A stretch of 64,000 nt of DNA from Hymenobacter terrenus (GCF_000972495.1 NZ_LATM01000008.1:124293-188292); one strand, 5' to 3'. Shown: positions 53,201 to 62,400, counted from the stretch's first letter. Numbers and translations: made by a program. The notes: generated from the letters alone by a model not told the origin.

Positions 53201-53622
53201 TTATGAAAGTCGAGCGCACCAGCCACCTGTACTTCGAGCCCTTCAGCAGCGAGTTCCTGCTCAGCAAGGGCCAGCTGCTCATTCCCGGCCTGCACCTGAA
53301 CAGCAACCTGAGCAATCTGGAAATCAGTGGTAACTATGGCTTCGACGGTCGCAGCAATCTATTCGTTGGTCTCAAACCCTTACAGGCGCTGTTCGGCAAC
53401 AACAACAGGCGCATCGAACGCATCCAGAACGGCGAGCCTATGAGCAACGCCAAGGGCAAGCTCACTTACCTGAACCTGCGCCGGATGGAGCCCGGCGAGA
53501 AGTACAAGGTGCGCTTGTTTCAAAAGGGCGAGCATCGCCAGGCCCAAATCAGCCTGCGCCAACAGTGCCGCGACCTGCTGCTCACCCAACGCCTGGACAC
53601 GACCATGCGCATGCTCCGTTGA
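50275..53622 (+). CDS. AsmA-like giant envelope protein
   Basis: 1115 residues. One N-terminal membrane helix (VLASVVLLGVVGLGVAVWLL) is followed by a long periplasmic beta-rich body. VEMSLWRDFPHLTASVLHLSL and RVQITRLVLTDVDF are the typical AsmA N-terminal features, and the C-terminal AsmA_2 part includes LDVEVLMEALRFMKVERTS and LLIPGLHLNSNLSNLEISG. AsmA-like proteins (TamB, YhdP) form hydrophobic grooves that move phospholipid to the outer membrane; that role is inferred here. It stands alone, followed by a large hairpin and a terminator. Confidence 0.87.
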   Translation: MKSFPLRRVLASVVLLGVVGLGVAVWLLGSSFVRRQVAQFVRHSLTHDSELVLAPFKVEMSLWRDFPHLTASVLHLSLTDTSHHKTVRVLQIDRADLCLELLSLLRKRVQITRLVLTDVDFQERTDSLGRTWGLRGKRRKGTASAPVLNLSLDELIVNNFRMSSQNAYARSAFGAAARQARLRARLRNGVLRVAGTLDGQLSYLRTRAGTLFEREPVQAWVHYTYRFANRQGHLWNTRATLNGDTIRVSGTHTVDPKQPVGTLMNLRFVGNQPLTEVLRAALPPRLEPYLAGAVSPSKAHIHYTITGLSGPTVSPRNVLTFGLRGASLQWPDSARRINRWDLQGSYDNGTQHNPKSTVLTLQKCRIYSRAGQLDVALTLRDFTKPFLDARLRGRTELPELAAVISPGRWRARGGLADLDVHLRGLLPPRPGQPGYGTSQGTYQATLSVRGTATLRNASFLLPVRGADLSQLNVRMGLNDSVWQLSNASGLLNEMRFQASATTTHLLDYLTGLHATASISGQFAVDELSIARLRSLMRRVPRTASDGFLRNNRPRRVRVLRDKAQLAVTLGSELIPPGLLLDVDLRCQYLLLATDTLRNLAVTVRHDGQRVQLRNLAGQVWGANVRGNAEWPTDSANRVAPVQYDLGVHFETLNYQQFVARLSQPLATPEQRAARAARRKQARSRIATQAPGAGSPALRDLLLAANGHLTIDIDQMQLPEDENLSQVSLRLEKTGAVMRMPYLRFLTPEGGRGEATATAQVENMRLLAADADMTLRYATLDVQRLLSLIASLTTPADSATTAITLARNERRATRRAQRRQSQANPSMVSNGVLSAVLRVEADRVHYAAISGSQFRLVSHLLDGEARLDNCTVNALQGRISLQGRILSTANRNHHATRAQLQLEDVQLPALFAATTNMGFNLLGSDNIRGSLRGVVDVRTDLDATLLPRLQQTSGYLKTNFRNLELLDVEVLMEALRFMKVERTSHLYFEPFSSEFLLSKGQLLIPGLHLNSNLSNLEISGNYGFDGRSNLFVGLKPLQALFGNNNRRIERIQNGEPMSNAKGKLTYLNLRRMEPGEKYKVRLFQKGEHRQAQISLRQQCRDLLLTQRLDTTMRMLR

Positions 53623-54125
53623 TGGCAGGCGAACAGGTTAGTTAAAACGGGACTCGCTCAAACTAAACGCCGTCTGCACCTGTGCCTGTTGCCAGAAGCT
53701 AGTTGCCGCTGCTGCATCAGCGATGGGCGCAACGGGCATGGTGGAGGTTCCGCGGTGACAAGAAAAGCAGTAGCAGAATCTCTTGTTAATGTTTTCGGCG
53801 CGTTGGAAAAACGTTAACAAAACTTGTGTTAATGTTTTTCCAACGCGCCGAAAACATTAACAACAGCGCATCGAGGTTTTTAACGTGCTGAATCCTAGCC
53901 CGGCTCCGCCGCCCGTGCCGCCGGTGGAGGTGCCGATGCCACCCGCACCGCTGGGTCTGTCTGGTGGCGCGCTGAACTAGCCGACCTGGAGCGCCGTCAT
54001 GCTGACGGCATCTTAACGGCTGATGAGGAAGTGTACTTACTGGTCCGCAACTGCAACATCTAGTGGAGTTGCGTCAGGTAGTACCTGAATGGAACACGAA
54101 AGCCAATTAGGCTGTGAGTTAGCAT
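53623..54125. other. Gene-free stretch with a large hairpin
   Basis: Contains the 38-bp inverted repeat at 53783-53863. A Pro-rich frame near 53878-53980 ends in a stop (residues like PAPPPVPPVEVPMPPAPLG). It lacks a start and could be the tail of a lost gene. Nothing else was supported. Confidence 0.45.
53783..53863. repeat. 38-bp near-perfect inverted repeat
   Basis: 53783-53820 and 53826-53863 are reverse complements at 36 of 38 positions, with a five-base spacer. The core is TTTTCGGCGCGTTGGAAAAA, flanked by GTTAATG and GTTAAC words. It would form a very stable cruciform or RNA hairpin. It has no T run and belongs to none of the other repeat families here. Confidence 0.85.
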
Positions 54126-54160
54126 AAAAAACCGCCTGGAATATCTTCCAGGCGGTTTTT
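54126..54160. terminator. Bidirectional terminator
   Basis: AAAAACCGCCTGGAA pairs perfectly with TTCCAGGCGGTTTTT around a TATC-containing loop. It lies ahead of the 3' end of the converging T9SS dehydrogenase gene. Confidence 0.9.
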
Positions 54161-54206
54161 GCTAGTTCAGCCTCTGCAAAAGCAGTATAGGGCGTCCTAA
54201 AAAAGG

Positions 54207-57050
54207 TTAGTGCACGAGCAGCAAGGACTGGGATTGAACCGCTGTATCGGTTCTGAGTATAACCCGATACGTGCCGCTTTTCAGTGCTTGGGTGTTGAAT
54301 GTGGCTTGGTGCGGGCCGGTAGCCTGGGGCACGCCGTCCACGAGAAGAGCGGCGCGGCGGCCCAACGCGTCGACCACCTCCAGTCGCACGGTAGCAGCCT
54401 GGCTCAGCTCATACCGAAACGTAGCCTGGTCCGTGACGGGATTCGGATAAATCTCCAGGGTATTCCCGGCAGCCGCCGCTTTCGCTCCCTCCGCCGATGC
54501 CTGACGGGCCGCTGGAGCTGATTTTAGAATCAACCGCCACCGCTGATTGCTGCCCGAATTGGCCGTGTACGTTTCTACTTTGGTACCATCGGCGGTGCCG
54601 AAAGCCGCAACGTCCAAGCGTTTCCCGATGGCGCACTGTGGCTCCAGCTCGTAAACCCCGTTGCCCACGCTGATGAACTTCCACTTCTGAGCCGCACTAT
54701 CGTTGTTGCCCCACAGCTGAACTTTGGCATTGTTGGCATTGCTTCCGCCGTTTACGTCCAGGCGGCTGCCGGTGGCGCCCACAACCTGCGAATTGAGTTG
54801 GTAAACGTCGCCGCCTACATTCGTCAATTTCCAGGCTTGAGCAGTGATGCCAGCACTGCGCAAAATATTGATTTGCGTACCGTTGGCCGTGCCTGACGAC
54901 AGCACGTTCAGCCGCGAGCCGGTGGCATGCTCCGGCGCCAACTCATAAACTGCCCCCGATTGAATGCCCGTGGAGCCCGGCACTGCCCGGAATGTGGCGG
55001 TGTACGTCACGTCGTCGGTGGGGGTGAAGATGGTTTGCGAGGCCGCGCCGCCCTGGCTCCAGCTCACAAACTCGTAGCTCGTGCCGTTCAGGGTTTGGGG
55101 CGAAGGCACGCTCAGCTCCCGCTCCACGCCTTCTACCCCCAGCACCGTGGCCGGCGTGGCGATGGATTGCCCGTCGAGCCCCACTTGCAGGCCCGCCGGG
55201 CTGGTGGCAAAGCGCAACGTGCTGAAGCGGGGGTAAATGTCCACCGAATCCCGCTTGCTGGTGGCGCCATTCGCGTCCGTGACGCGCAAAGACAGTCGGA
55301 TCCACACGTTGGATGCGGTTTCGATGCGCGTTGGGATGGTGAACGTGCCGCTCGCTCCGGTGGTAGCGCCGCCCGCAAACACCGGTGGCGGGCCGGGGTG
55401 CGAATGGTCGTCGTGGTGGAAATCGACCTGCCACGAAAACGCGCTGGCCGGCAACGCGCCGTTCTCTGGGTCGGTGCCCGTACCCGAGAAGCTGATGACG
55501 TCGCCGGCGCGGTATGTAAGCGTCGAGAGCGGGGTGGTGATGTCGGCCGTAGGGGCGCGGTTGGTAGTCACTGTCAGCGTAGCGCTGTTGCTGGTTACGC
55601 TCGACACGGCATTGGTGACTATCACCCGGAAACGGGCGCCGTTGTCGGCGAGCGTCGCATTCGGGATGGTGTACCCGGACGTGGTGGCGCCGGCAATGTT
55701 CACGTTGTTGCGCTGCCACTGGTAGGCGAGCGGCGCGCCACCCGAAGCACCCACCACAAAGCTCACCGAGCTGCCCACCGCAGCCGTCGTGTTTGCAGGC
55801 TGCGCCGAAATACTGGGCGCGTCGTTGCCCACGTATTGCACCCGCCAGATTTCGCCTTCGTTGCTGGACGTGTTGTCGTCGCTGGAGCCACCACCCAACC
55901 CGCCGCGGGCTACGTAGTAGAGGTTGCCATCGGGGCTGACTTTCACGTCAATGGGCCGGTCGATGCCCGTGGCAAACGTCGTCACGGCATTGCCGTTGGC
56001 AAAGTCCAGGACCTTAATAGCGGTGTTGCAGTAGTCGGTGTAGAAATACTTGCCCACGTAGCCGCTGGGAAACCGCGAGGAAGAGGGGTTGAAAAACGTG
56101 CCGCCCGTGATGGCGCAGGCGCCCCCGCTGTGGTTGTAAGCGTAAAGTGGGTCCTGGTAGTTGGCCGGCGCGGTCTGGGTGGTTCGCACGCCCGAGAAGC
56201 CGGGCCAGCCAAAGTTTTTGCCGCCGGCATTCGTAACGTCGTTCACTTCTTCGAAGTCCCCGCCCACGTCGTTGACGAACACACGGCCGGTACCGGGCTG
56301 CACGGCGGCCCGGAAAGGGTTGCGAAAACCCAGCGCCCAGATGGCGCGGTTGGCGCCGGTGGCTGTCGTGTAAAACGGGTTGTCGGTCGGAATGGAACCG
56401 TCGGGGTTGATGCGCAGCACTTTGCCCAGTAGGTTGCTGAGAGTTTGCGCGTTGGAGCCCAGGTTGTTTTCGCCGGTGCTGATGAATAGCTTGCCGCCAC
56501 TGAACACGAGCCCGCCGCCGTTATGCCAGCCACTCGAAACCAGGTCGTCAAATTCAATCAGCACCCGTTCGCTACCGGCCAGGGCCACGTCGCCCCCAGC
56601 CGTAAAACGGCTCACGCGGTTGTGCGACGGCCGGCCAGCTACGGCCGTTGTGTAGTACACGTACACGTAGCCGTTGGTGGCAAATGCTGGGTCGAAGATG
56701 ACAGTTTGCAACCCACGCTCGTTGCTAGCATCCACGTTGGGTATAGTCACGAAGGGCGTGGCCAACAAGGCGCCATTCTTGATGATGCGGATGCTGCCCG
56801 ATTTGATGGTGACAAACAGCCGGCCGTCGGGCGCAAACTCTATCCCGTTCGGGTCGAGCCCCGCCGCTAGGCGGGTTTCCGAAAACCCAGACGGCAGGGT
56901 TGCCGCGAAGGTGACGCGGGGAACAGCCAGGCCGGCCACTGCTAAAAAGCAGCACAGACCCAAAAAGCCCTTTGGCAGTTTTGTCAGGAAGGTCAGGAGC
57001 CTTCGCGTGTAATCATACAGCGAGAAGTTAAGTGTTGCGTTTGTTTTCAT
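54207..57050 (-). CDS. T9SS-exported sugar (sorbosone/glucose) dehydrogenase with Ig, ricin-lectin and sorting domains
   Basis: 947 residues. The signal peptide has a membrane-like core FLGLCCFLAVAGLAV and cleavage near ATLPSGF. A six-bladed GSDH propeller (about 50-405) has GLDPNGIEFAPDGRLFVT, GWHNGGGLVFSGGKLFIS and IWALGFRNPFRAAVQP. Ig-like (about 410-500) and PKD-like regions follow. A ricin-type beta-trefoil lies at about 700-840 (YELAPEHATGSRLNV; QLWGNNDSAAQKWKFI). The type A sorting domain starts LEIYPNPVTDQATF. It would oxidise sugars at the cell surface with PQQ and bind glycans, but PQQ binding is not proved. It is alone and minus-strand. Confidence 0.9.
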   Translation of the reverse strand: MKTNATLNFSLYDYTRRLLTFLTKLPKGFLGLCCFLAVAGLAVPRVTFAATLPSGFSETRLAAGLDPNGIEFAPDGRLFVTIKSGSIRIIKNGALLATPFVTIPNVDASNERGLQTVIFDPAFATNGYVYVYYTTAVAGRPSHNRVSRFTAGGDVALAGSERVLIEFDDLVSSGWHNGGGLVFSGGKLFISTGENNLGSNAQTLSNLLGKVLRINPDGSIPTDNPFYTTATGANRAIWALGFRNPFRAAVQPGTGRVFVNDVGGDFEEVNDVTNAGGKNFGWPGFSGVRTTQTAPANYQDPLYAYNHSGGACAITGGTFFNPSSSRFPSGYVGKYFYTDYCNTAIKVLDFANGNAVTTFATGIDRPIDVKVSPDGNLYYVARGGLGGGSSDDNTSSNEGEIWRVQYVGNDAPSISAQPANTTAAVGSSVSFVVGASGGAPLAYQWQRNNVNIAGATTSGYTIPNATLADNGARFRVIVTNAVSSVTSNSATLTVTTNRAPTADITTPLSTLTYRAGDVISFSGTGTDPENGALPASAFSWQVDFHHDDHSHPGPPPVFAGGATTGASGTFTIPTRIETASNVWIRLSLRVTDANGATSKRDSVDIYPRFSTLRFATSPAGLQVGLDGQSIATPATVLGVEGVERELSVPSPQTLNGTSYEFVSWSQGGAASQTIFTPTDDVTYTATFRAVPGSTGIQSGAVYELAPEHATGSRLNVLSSGTANGTQINILRSAGITAQAWKLTNVGGDVYQLNSQVVGATGSRLDVNGGSNANNAKVQLWGNNDSAAQKWKFISVGNGVYELEPQCAIGKRLDVAAFGTADGTKVETYTANSGSNQRWRLILKSAPAARQASAEGAKAAAAGNTLEIYPNPVTDQATFRYELSQAATVRLEVVDALGRRAALLVDGVPQATGPHQATFNTQALKSGTYRVILRTDTAVQSQSLLLVH

Positions 57051-57798
57051 GTTTACATAGAGGAAAAAGTGTGGAGTGAAAAGTGTGAATCGTGGAAAGA
57101 GCCGAGCAGTTGCCGCAGCCCTTTCTCGACTAAATATACATTTTTTTTTCTTACCAATCGACCCTTAACCAAACACACTATTGCATAATTCTATTAGCGG
57201 TTTTCACCAATCACCACCCCACGTAAGTAATTCACCATCTGACGTCCAATCTATCTAAAAACGCTCTGCCAGGCCAAGCGGCTCGTACCAAGCAGGTTCT
57301 CTATCACCGTATCAGCTACAGCTTGGGTTAAAAGTTTAATCCAAATTTTTTCTTATCAACGAAGCTGGTTAGCTAAGCTTTTTCTCAGGGATTTATACCC
57401 TTATGAGGCACAAGGCTTTCCTTGAGGATAAGGCGCGAGCTAATCCGGAAGCAACTTATCACGAGCAACAACATCTTCCCCGACGAGGCGCTAGCCAAGG
57501 CGTTATCCTTCGACCTGAGGGGGCTGCTTCCAACTGAGTGAGCAGCAACAGAAGAAAACAATTTGTTAAATATGCTCCGTTGTCGCTGGTGTATGGGTTC
57601 ATCAAAGCAAGGCGGCATTGCTACCCCCAATGGCGGCAGGTTCAACCGCACAACGCCTCTGTTAAGGTGTTTGAGCTATTGACGCTAGAGGCAAGAACGC
57701 CACTCATTAGCTGCTACTGAGCCGGTTCTGCCGGGGTGCTGCCGAACCTTTGCCTGGCCCTGGTTTGAGGCATAAATAGCGAAGGAAAAGTATAGTGC
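57051..57798. other. Intergenic region of about 750 bp, no gene supported
   Basis: AT-rich in the first 300 bases, where the promoter of the dehydrogenase gene should be. The rest contains frames under 90 codons on both strands with no recognisable product. It is possibly decayed sequence, but I cannot name the source. Confidence 0.5.
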
Positions 57799-58449
57799 TT
57801 ACACCAGCGCATTTACAACCTCATCGGTGAAATCCGACGCGTAACGCAGCACGTTGGGTAGGTGCGCAAACTCAGCTACGTCGTGCGTGGTGGTGAGCAC
57901 CACGGCTTTCATGCCGGCATTCAAGGCGGCCTCGGCTCCTTTGGGCACGTCCTCAAACACGATGCAATCGGCCGGCGCGACCTGGAGCAGAGCGGCGGCC
58001 TTTAGGAAAACTTCGGGGTGAGGCTTGCTCAGCACCACGTCGTCGGCGCTGACGATGGTGGTGAAATAGTGCCGAATATTGAGGTTATCCAACACGAAAT
58101 CAATGTTGAATGGAATAGCTGCCGAGCCAATGGCCATTGGAATACCTTGCTGATGAGCCCGCTCCAGAAACGCAGGCAGCCCCGGCAGCAGTGCGAGGTG
58201 CGGCAGGAACTCCTGCTGGTAGCGCTTCTCCTTTTCCAGCGACCAGTGCGTCATTTCCTCGTCGGTAAACCGGTCAGTACCGAACATCCGGACCATTACT
58301 TCCGGGTTTTTACCATACATCTGGCGCTTTACTTCCTCCCAGGTGAAATTGGCGCCTAGGTCGTGGTTAAATAAGTACTGCCAGGCACGGGTGTGGTATT
58401 CCATGTCGTGAATCATGGTCCCGTTCAGGTCGAAGATAAAGGCTTTCAT
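57799..58449 (-). CDS. HAD-superfamily phosphatase with Asp-to-Asn change at the second active-site position
   Basis: Start at 58449 (MKAFIFDLNGTMIHDM), where homology begins. 216 residues, subfamily IA, beta-phosphoglucomutase-like, with a helical cap. Motif I is FDLNGT: the nucleophilic Asp is present, but the usual second Asp of DxDGT is Asn. Motif II is in MAIGSAAIPFNIDFV, and motifs III and IV are VLSKPHPEVFLKAA and CIVFEDVPKGAEAALNAGM. Such a change would weaken general acid-base catalysis in a phosphatase or mutase, so the substrate or chemistry may differ. It stands alone between two gaps. Confidence 0.88.
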   Translation of the reverse strand: MKAFIFDLNGTMIHDMEYHTRAWQYLFNHDLGANFTWEEVKRQMYGKNPEVMVRMFGTDRFTDEEMTHWSLEKEKRYQQEFLPHLALLPGLPAFLERAHQQGIPMAIGSAAIPFNIDFVLDNLNIRHYFTTIVSADDVVLSKPHPEVFLKAAALLQVAPADCIVFEDVPKGAEAALNAGMKAVVLTTTHDVAEFAHLPNVLRYASDFTDEVVNALV

Positions 58450-58575
58450 GTAGTGATTTGGGGTGAGAAAGCGCTGGAGCGCAAACCACAAAGTTCGCAC
58501 CCCAGCCCGATAGTATTCCATTCATCCACTCACTCGACATCAGCAGAGAATCTTGTATATCGGGTCATTCTACTC

Positions 58576-61500
58576 CTACAAAAACACCCGAAACGTCGTC
58601 CCGACTCCTACCTCGCTCTCCACTTCCACCCGGCCGCCGTTGCTCTGCACGATGCGGTTGACGAGGTAGAGGCCCACGCCGGTGCCCTCGGTGTGGTCGT
58701 GGAAGCGGCGGAAGAGGTGAAATAGCTCTCCCTTGTGCCGCCGCACGTCGAAGCCCAGGCCATTGTCTTCCACCAGTAGCAGCGGCCGGTCTTCCTCTAC
58801 CCACAGCGAAAGATGCACGCGGCAGGGCCGGCTGGGGTCGGCGTACTTGAGAGAATTGCCCAGCAGGTTGAGCAGGATGGTGCGCAGGTTGGCACGGGCG
58901 TAGGAAATGGTGGGCCGGGCTGCGAAGTCGGTGGTGACCCGCGCACGCGCGGCCTGCACCTGAGGTTGCAGCGTTTGGAGCACTTCCTGGGTCAGCTCAT
59001 CAAGAGCCACGGTATCGGGCGGCAGGTTGGGCAGGCGCTGCATCTGGCCCACGGCGGCCAAGTCGTCGATGGTAGTGGCCAGCTGGCGCAGGGCCTCGTC
59101 CAGCATGGGCACCAGCAGGGCCTGCTCGTCGGGGTCGGTGAAGACGGTGGAATAGCGCAGCTCCTCGAAGAGCCCGGTCAGATTGTTGATGGGCTGCTTG
59201 AGGTCGTGAGAGGCCGCGTACACGAAATTGTCGAGGTCTTGATTGGTGCGGATGAGCTGCTGGTTAGCGGCGGCCAGCTCCTCGTTGCGGGCGCTCACGG
59301 CTTGGTTAGCGGCGGTCAGCTCGGCATTGGCTTCGGCTAGCAGCTGGCGGGCGGCTACCTGCTCGCTCACGTTGGTGGCCACTACGGCTACGCCCGTGAT
59401 GTGGCCCTCCCCATTGCGTAGCGGTTGATATACGAAGTTGACGTGCACCACTTCCGTTTGGCCGTGGCGGTAAAGCTGAGCGGGCTTTTCCTGGGTCGAG
59501 TAGGCCACGCCGGTGGCCATCACCCCTTCCAGTAGCAGGTCGAAGCCCTGACCGCGCAGTTCGGGCATGCAGGTTAGCATGGGCCGGCCCAGCACCTCCT
59601 CGCGGGTGTGTCCCCAGAGCGTGCACATGCCTGGGTTGGCCAGTTCCACCACAAACTCGGGGCCGCGCATCACGGCAATGGACACGGGCGCTTGCTCAAA
59701 CAGGTCCTGCAATTGGGCATCGCGCTGCCGCACTTCTTCTTGCAGCGCGGCGGCCTGCTGACGGGCAGCCACCTGCTCACTCACGTCGAAGGCGAAGGAC
59801 GACACGCCAACCGTCACCCCGTTTTCCTGGTAAGCCTGGTAGGTAAAATTCAGGTAGCGAGGCACCTCGTGGCCATCCAGGCGACGGGTACCGGCCAGTA
59901 CCTCGTTACCGAAATACGGCTTGTTGGTCTCATACACGTGGTCGAGCAGAGCAATGAAACCGTGCTCCGCTGCTTCGGGAATGGCAACGGCCGTAGGCTG
60001 CCCCATAAGTACCCGGTCCGGGAACAGGGATTGGTAGGCGGGGTTCACGTAATCGATGCGGTGCTCCGGGCCGCGAGCAATAAAAACCAGCGCCGGCGTT
60101 TGCTCAAACACCTGATGCAAGGTTTCGCGCTGGCGGGCCAGGTGCTCAGCAGTTTGCAGCGCCTCGGCCTGCATCTGCTCGGAGCGCCGCCGGGCATGCA
60201 CCTGTTCGGTCACATCAAAGGCAAAGATGGACACGCCCACCGTGGCCCCATCTTCGTGATAAGCCTGATAGGTGAAGGTGTAATAAGCCTCGGGCAGCAG
60301 GTTACCGGCCGTATCATACACCTGCAGGGGTAGCTCAGTACCAAAGAATGGCTCACCGGTGGCATACACCTGGTCAAGCAGCGCCACGAAACCAAACTCC
60401 ACGGTTTCGGGCAGCGCCTCGGCCAGTGGCAGCCCTAACAGCTTGCGCCCCGGAAACAGCGCCTGATAGCCAGGATTGAGGTAGTCGAAGCGGTGCTCGG
60501 GCCCGCGCAGAATGGCCACGCTGGCCGGCGTTTGCTCAAACACCTGGTAAAGGGTTTCCCGCTGGCGTACCAACTGTTCGGCATTTTGCAAGGCCTGAGC
60601 CTGTAACTCTTCGGACTGCTGACGGGCGCGCACCTGCTCGGTTACTTCGAAGGCAAAGGCGAGAATGCCGTCAATCTGCCCATTTTCATCATAACGGGCC
60701 TGCTGTACGTAGTTGAAGTACCTGTCTTCGAGCGGCTCACCCTCGTAGCGGGCTACCGGAATCAGCATGCTCTCCTCGTAATGAGTGACCCCCGTTTCGT
60801 ACACCTCCCGCAAGCTATGCCACACGGGGTGATTGGCCAGTTCGGGCATAGCTTCCAACAAAGGCTGGCCCGCCAGCCGGCGCCCCGGAAACAGCGCTTG
60901 GTACTCTGGGTTCACCAGTTCGAATACCAAATCGGGGCCGTCGAGCACGCAGATGGCCGCCGGAGCCTGCATGAAAAAGCGTTCGAGGCGGGCGCGCTGC
61001 CGTTCTGCTTCGGTCTGGGCGGCGCGCAGGCGTGATGTGCGGTCGGCCACTCGGGCTTCCAGCTCCTGGTTCAACTCGCGAAGTGTCAGCTGAGCGTGGA
61101 AGAGGTCGTCGTTGGTTAACCGGACTTCTTCATTGGCGGCTTGCAGCTCCTCGTTGGCCGCCGCCAGCTCTTCATTCGTTTGGGCGGCTTGCTGCTCCGT
61201 CGCTTCCAACTGCTGGCGTGCACGCACCTGCTCGCTCACCTCGTAGGCAAAGACGAGGATGCCATCGACGGCGCCCTGGGCGTTGCGCCGGGGCTGGTAG
61301 ATGAAATTGTAGTAGCGTTTTTCCAGTTCCTGCCCGCCGGAATTATAATTATCCAGCTGCACAAGCATTTCGTTGGCCCGAAATACTTCGCCGGTGCGGT
61401 ACACTTCATCAAGCAAGCCGAAAATAGACTGGCCTTGCAGTTCCGGCATGGCCTGGCGAATGGGCCGCCCCAACAGCGGCCGCTCACCCACCAGCTGCTG

Positions 61501-62079
61501 GTACTGCGGGTTCACCAACTCAAACACGTGGTCGGGCCCGGCGAAGATGCAAATCATGGCCGGGGCCTGCATAAAGGTTTCGTAGAGCGCAGCGCGTTGA
61601 TTGTCAACTTCGATGCGGGCGGCTTGCTCACGGGCCTGGCTTTCGCGTAGGGCCACTTCTACAGCCGTGCGCGACTCGCTGGCCGTGTCCGTAAAGCTCA
61701 CCACCAGCCCCTGACCCACGCGACGAGCCGAAATCCGGAAATAGTTGTCAAGCCCGTCGTGCTGGTAGTTAAGCTCTCGTTGCCCGGGCTGCCCGGTCTC
61801 GAATACGCCACAGTAAAAGTCAAACACACCGGTGGGGCCAGCACTCGAAAATAGCGCCATGTGCGTCTGAGCAGGCTGCCCCAACATGCGTTGCCCGGCC
61901 TCGTTGAGCAGGACGACGGTAAAATCTATAATTGCCCCACCTTCTTCCGTCCAGATAGGCTTGAGTAGCGCTAAGGCTGTCAGTGACGCAGCAAAGACCC
62001 CCGCGAGCAAGTCATCCAACGGAAAGGCATCGCGGAGTTCAGCAGAGAAGGATACAGGGATAGCAGCGGAATCAGGCAT
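58576..62079 (-). CDS. Soluble multi-PAS hybrid-less sensor histidine kinase
   Basis: 1167 residues, no membrane segment. Six PAS-type units occur at about 45-140, 165-285, 385-505, 530-650, 675-790 and 812-930. Most share YQVFEQTPASVAILRGPEHR-like and SIFAFDVTEQVHARR-like sequences, so four or five look like recent internal duplications. A Gln/Glu coiled coil lies at about 290-360. HisKA follows (DNFVYAASHDLKQPINNLTG) with HATPase (LLNLLGNSLKYADPSRPC; ENGLGF-type box as EDNGLGFDVRR; GTGVGLYLVNRIV). No receiver domain and no adjacent regulator, so it is an orphan. It probably senses a cytosolic small molecule or redox signal. Confidence 0.93.
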   Translation of the reverse strand: MPDSAAIPVSFSAELRDAFPLDDLLAGVFAASLTALALLKPIWTEEGGAIIDFTVVLLNEAGQRMLGQPAQTHMALFSSAGPTGVFDFYCGVFETGQPGQRELNYQHDGLDNYFRISARRVGQGLVVSFTDTASESRTAVEVALRESQAREQAARIEVDNQRAALYETFMQAPAMICIFAGPDHVFELVNPQYQQLVGERPLLGRPIRQAMPELQGQSIFGLLDEVYRTGEVFRANEMLVQLDNYNSGGQELEKRYYNFIYQPRRNAQGAVDGILVFAYEVSEQVRARQQLEATEQQAAQTNEELAAANEELQAANEEVRLTNDDLFHAQLTLRELNQELEARVADRTSRLRAAQTEAERQRARLERFFMQAPAAICVLDGPDLVFELVNPEYQALFPGRRLAGQPLLEAMPELANHPVWHSLREVYETGVTHYEESMLIPVARYEGEPLEDRYFNYVQQARYDENGQIDGILAFAFEVTEQVRARQQSEELQAQALQNAEQLVRQRETLYQVFEQTPASVAILRGPEHRFDYLNPGYQALFPGRKLLGLPLAEALPETVEFGFVALLDQVYATGEPFFGTELPLQVYDTAGNLLPEAYYTFTYQAYHEDGATVGVSIFAFDVTEQVHARRRSEQMQAEALQTAEHLARQRETLHQVFEQTPALVFIARGPEHRIDYVNPAYQSLFPDRVLMGQPTAVAIPEAAEHGFIALLDHVYETNKPYFGNEVLAGTRRLDGHEVPRYLNFTYQAYQENGVTVGVSSFAFDVSEQVAARQQAAALQEEVRQRDAQLQDLFEQAPVSIAVMRGPEFVVELANPGMCTLWGHTREEVLGRPMLTCMPELRGQGFDLLLEGVMATGVAYSTQEKPAQLYRHGQTEVVHVNFVYQPLRNGEGHITGVAVVATNVSEQVAARQLLAEANAELTAANQAVSARNEELAAANQQLIRTNQDLDNFVYAASHDLKQPINNLTGLFEELRYSTVFTDPDEQALLVPMLDEALRQLATTIDDLAAVGQMQRLPNLPPDTVALDELTQEVLQTLQPQVQAARARVTTDFAARPTISYARANLRTILLNLLGNSLKYADPSRPCRVHLSLWVEEDRPLLLVEDNGLGFDVRRHKGELFHLFRRFHDHTEGTGVGLYLVNRIVQSNGGRVEVESEVGVGTTFRVFL

Positions 62080-62351
62080 ACGACGAAAGTAAGCACTTCA
62101 CGTAAGTTAGCCTGCTGCATACGCAGATTCGTTAACAACGAACATTGAGCAAAATCCTGATATACAAGCCCAGGGCGAAGTAGCCACTTAAGGACTGGGG
62201 CGTACGCTTGGGTGGGGCTGGTGGCGCCCTCCGGTTACACCCCGCTAGCGCTTTAAACCATCCCACCTAGGCTAGGCTTTGTAGCAACAGACTATTTTCA
62301 TAAAAAACCATTGCTAATCAAAACATTATTCTAAGCACATAAGTGGCTGGA
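62080..62351. other. Intergenic region upstream of the PAS kinase
   Basis: 270 bp without a gene. The kinase promoter should lie close to 62080-62160, but no consensus element was identified on the minus strand. A T/A-rich stretch precedes the terminator. Confidence 0.4.
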
Positions 62352-62400
62352 ACATAAAAGAGCCCCCGTCGTGCGAGTAGCGACGGGGGCTCTTTTATGT
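62352..62400. terminator. Strong terminator after the C-terminal protease gene
   Basis: ACATAAAAGAGCCCCCGTCG pairs exactly with CGACGGGGGCTCTTTTATGT around a nine-base loop. U or A runs are on both sides. Confidence 0.9.

Noticed and set aside
53878..53980. Small Pro-rich open frame
   Set aside because: There is no start codon with a ribosome binding site, and the frame opens from the 38-bp inverted repeat. It may be a relic but cannot be called a gene.
54927..56432. 501-codon plus-strand frame inside the sugar dehydrogenase gene
   Set aside because: Antisense to a well-supported GSDH protein, composed mainly of Arg, Gly and Ala, with no recognisable fold.
57385..57651. 88-codon minus-strand frame in the gap before the HAD gene
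   Set aside because: No similarity recognised, no supporting promoter or ribosome binding site, and several competing frames of the same length are found in the same place.
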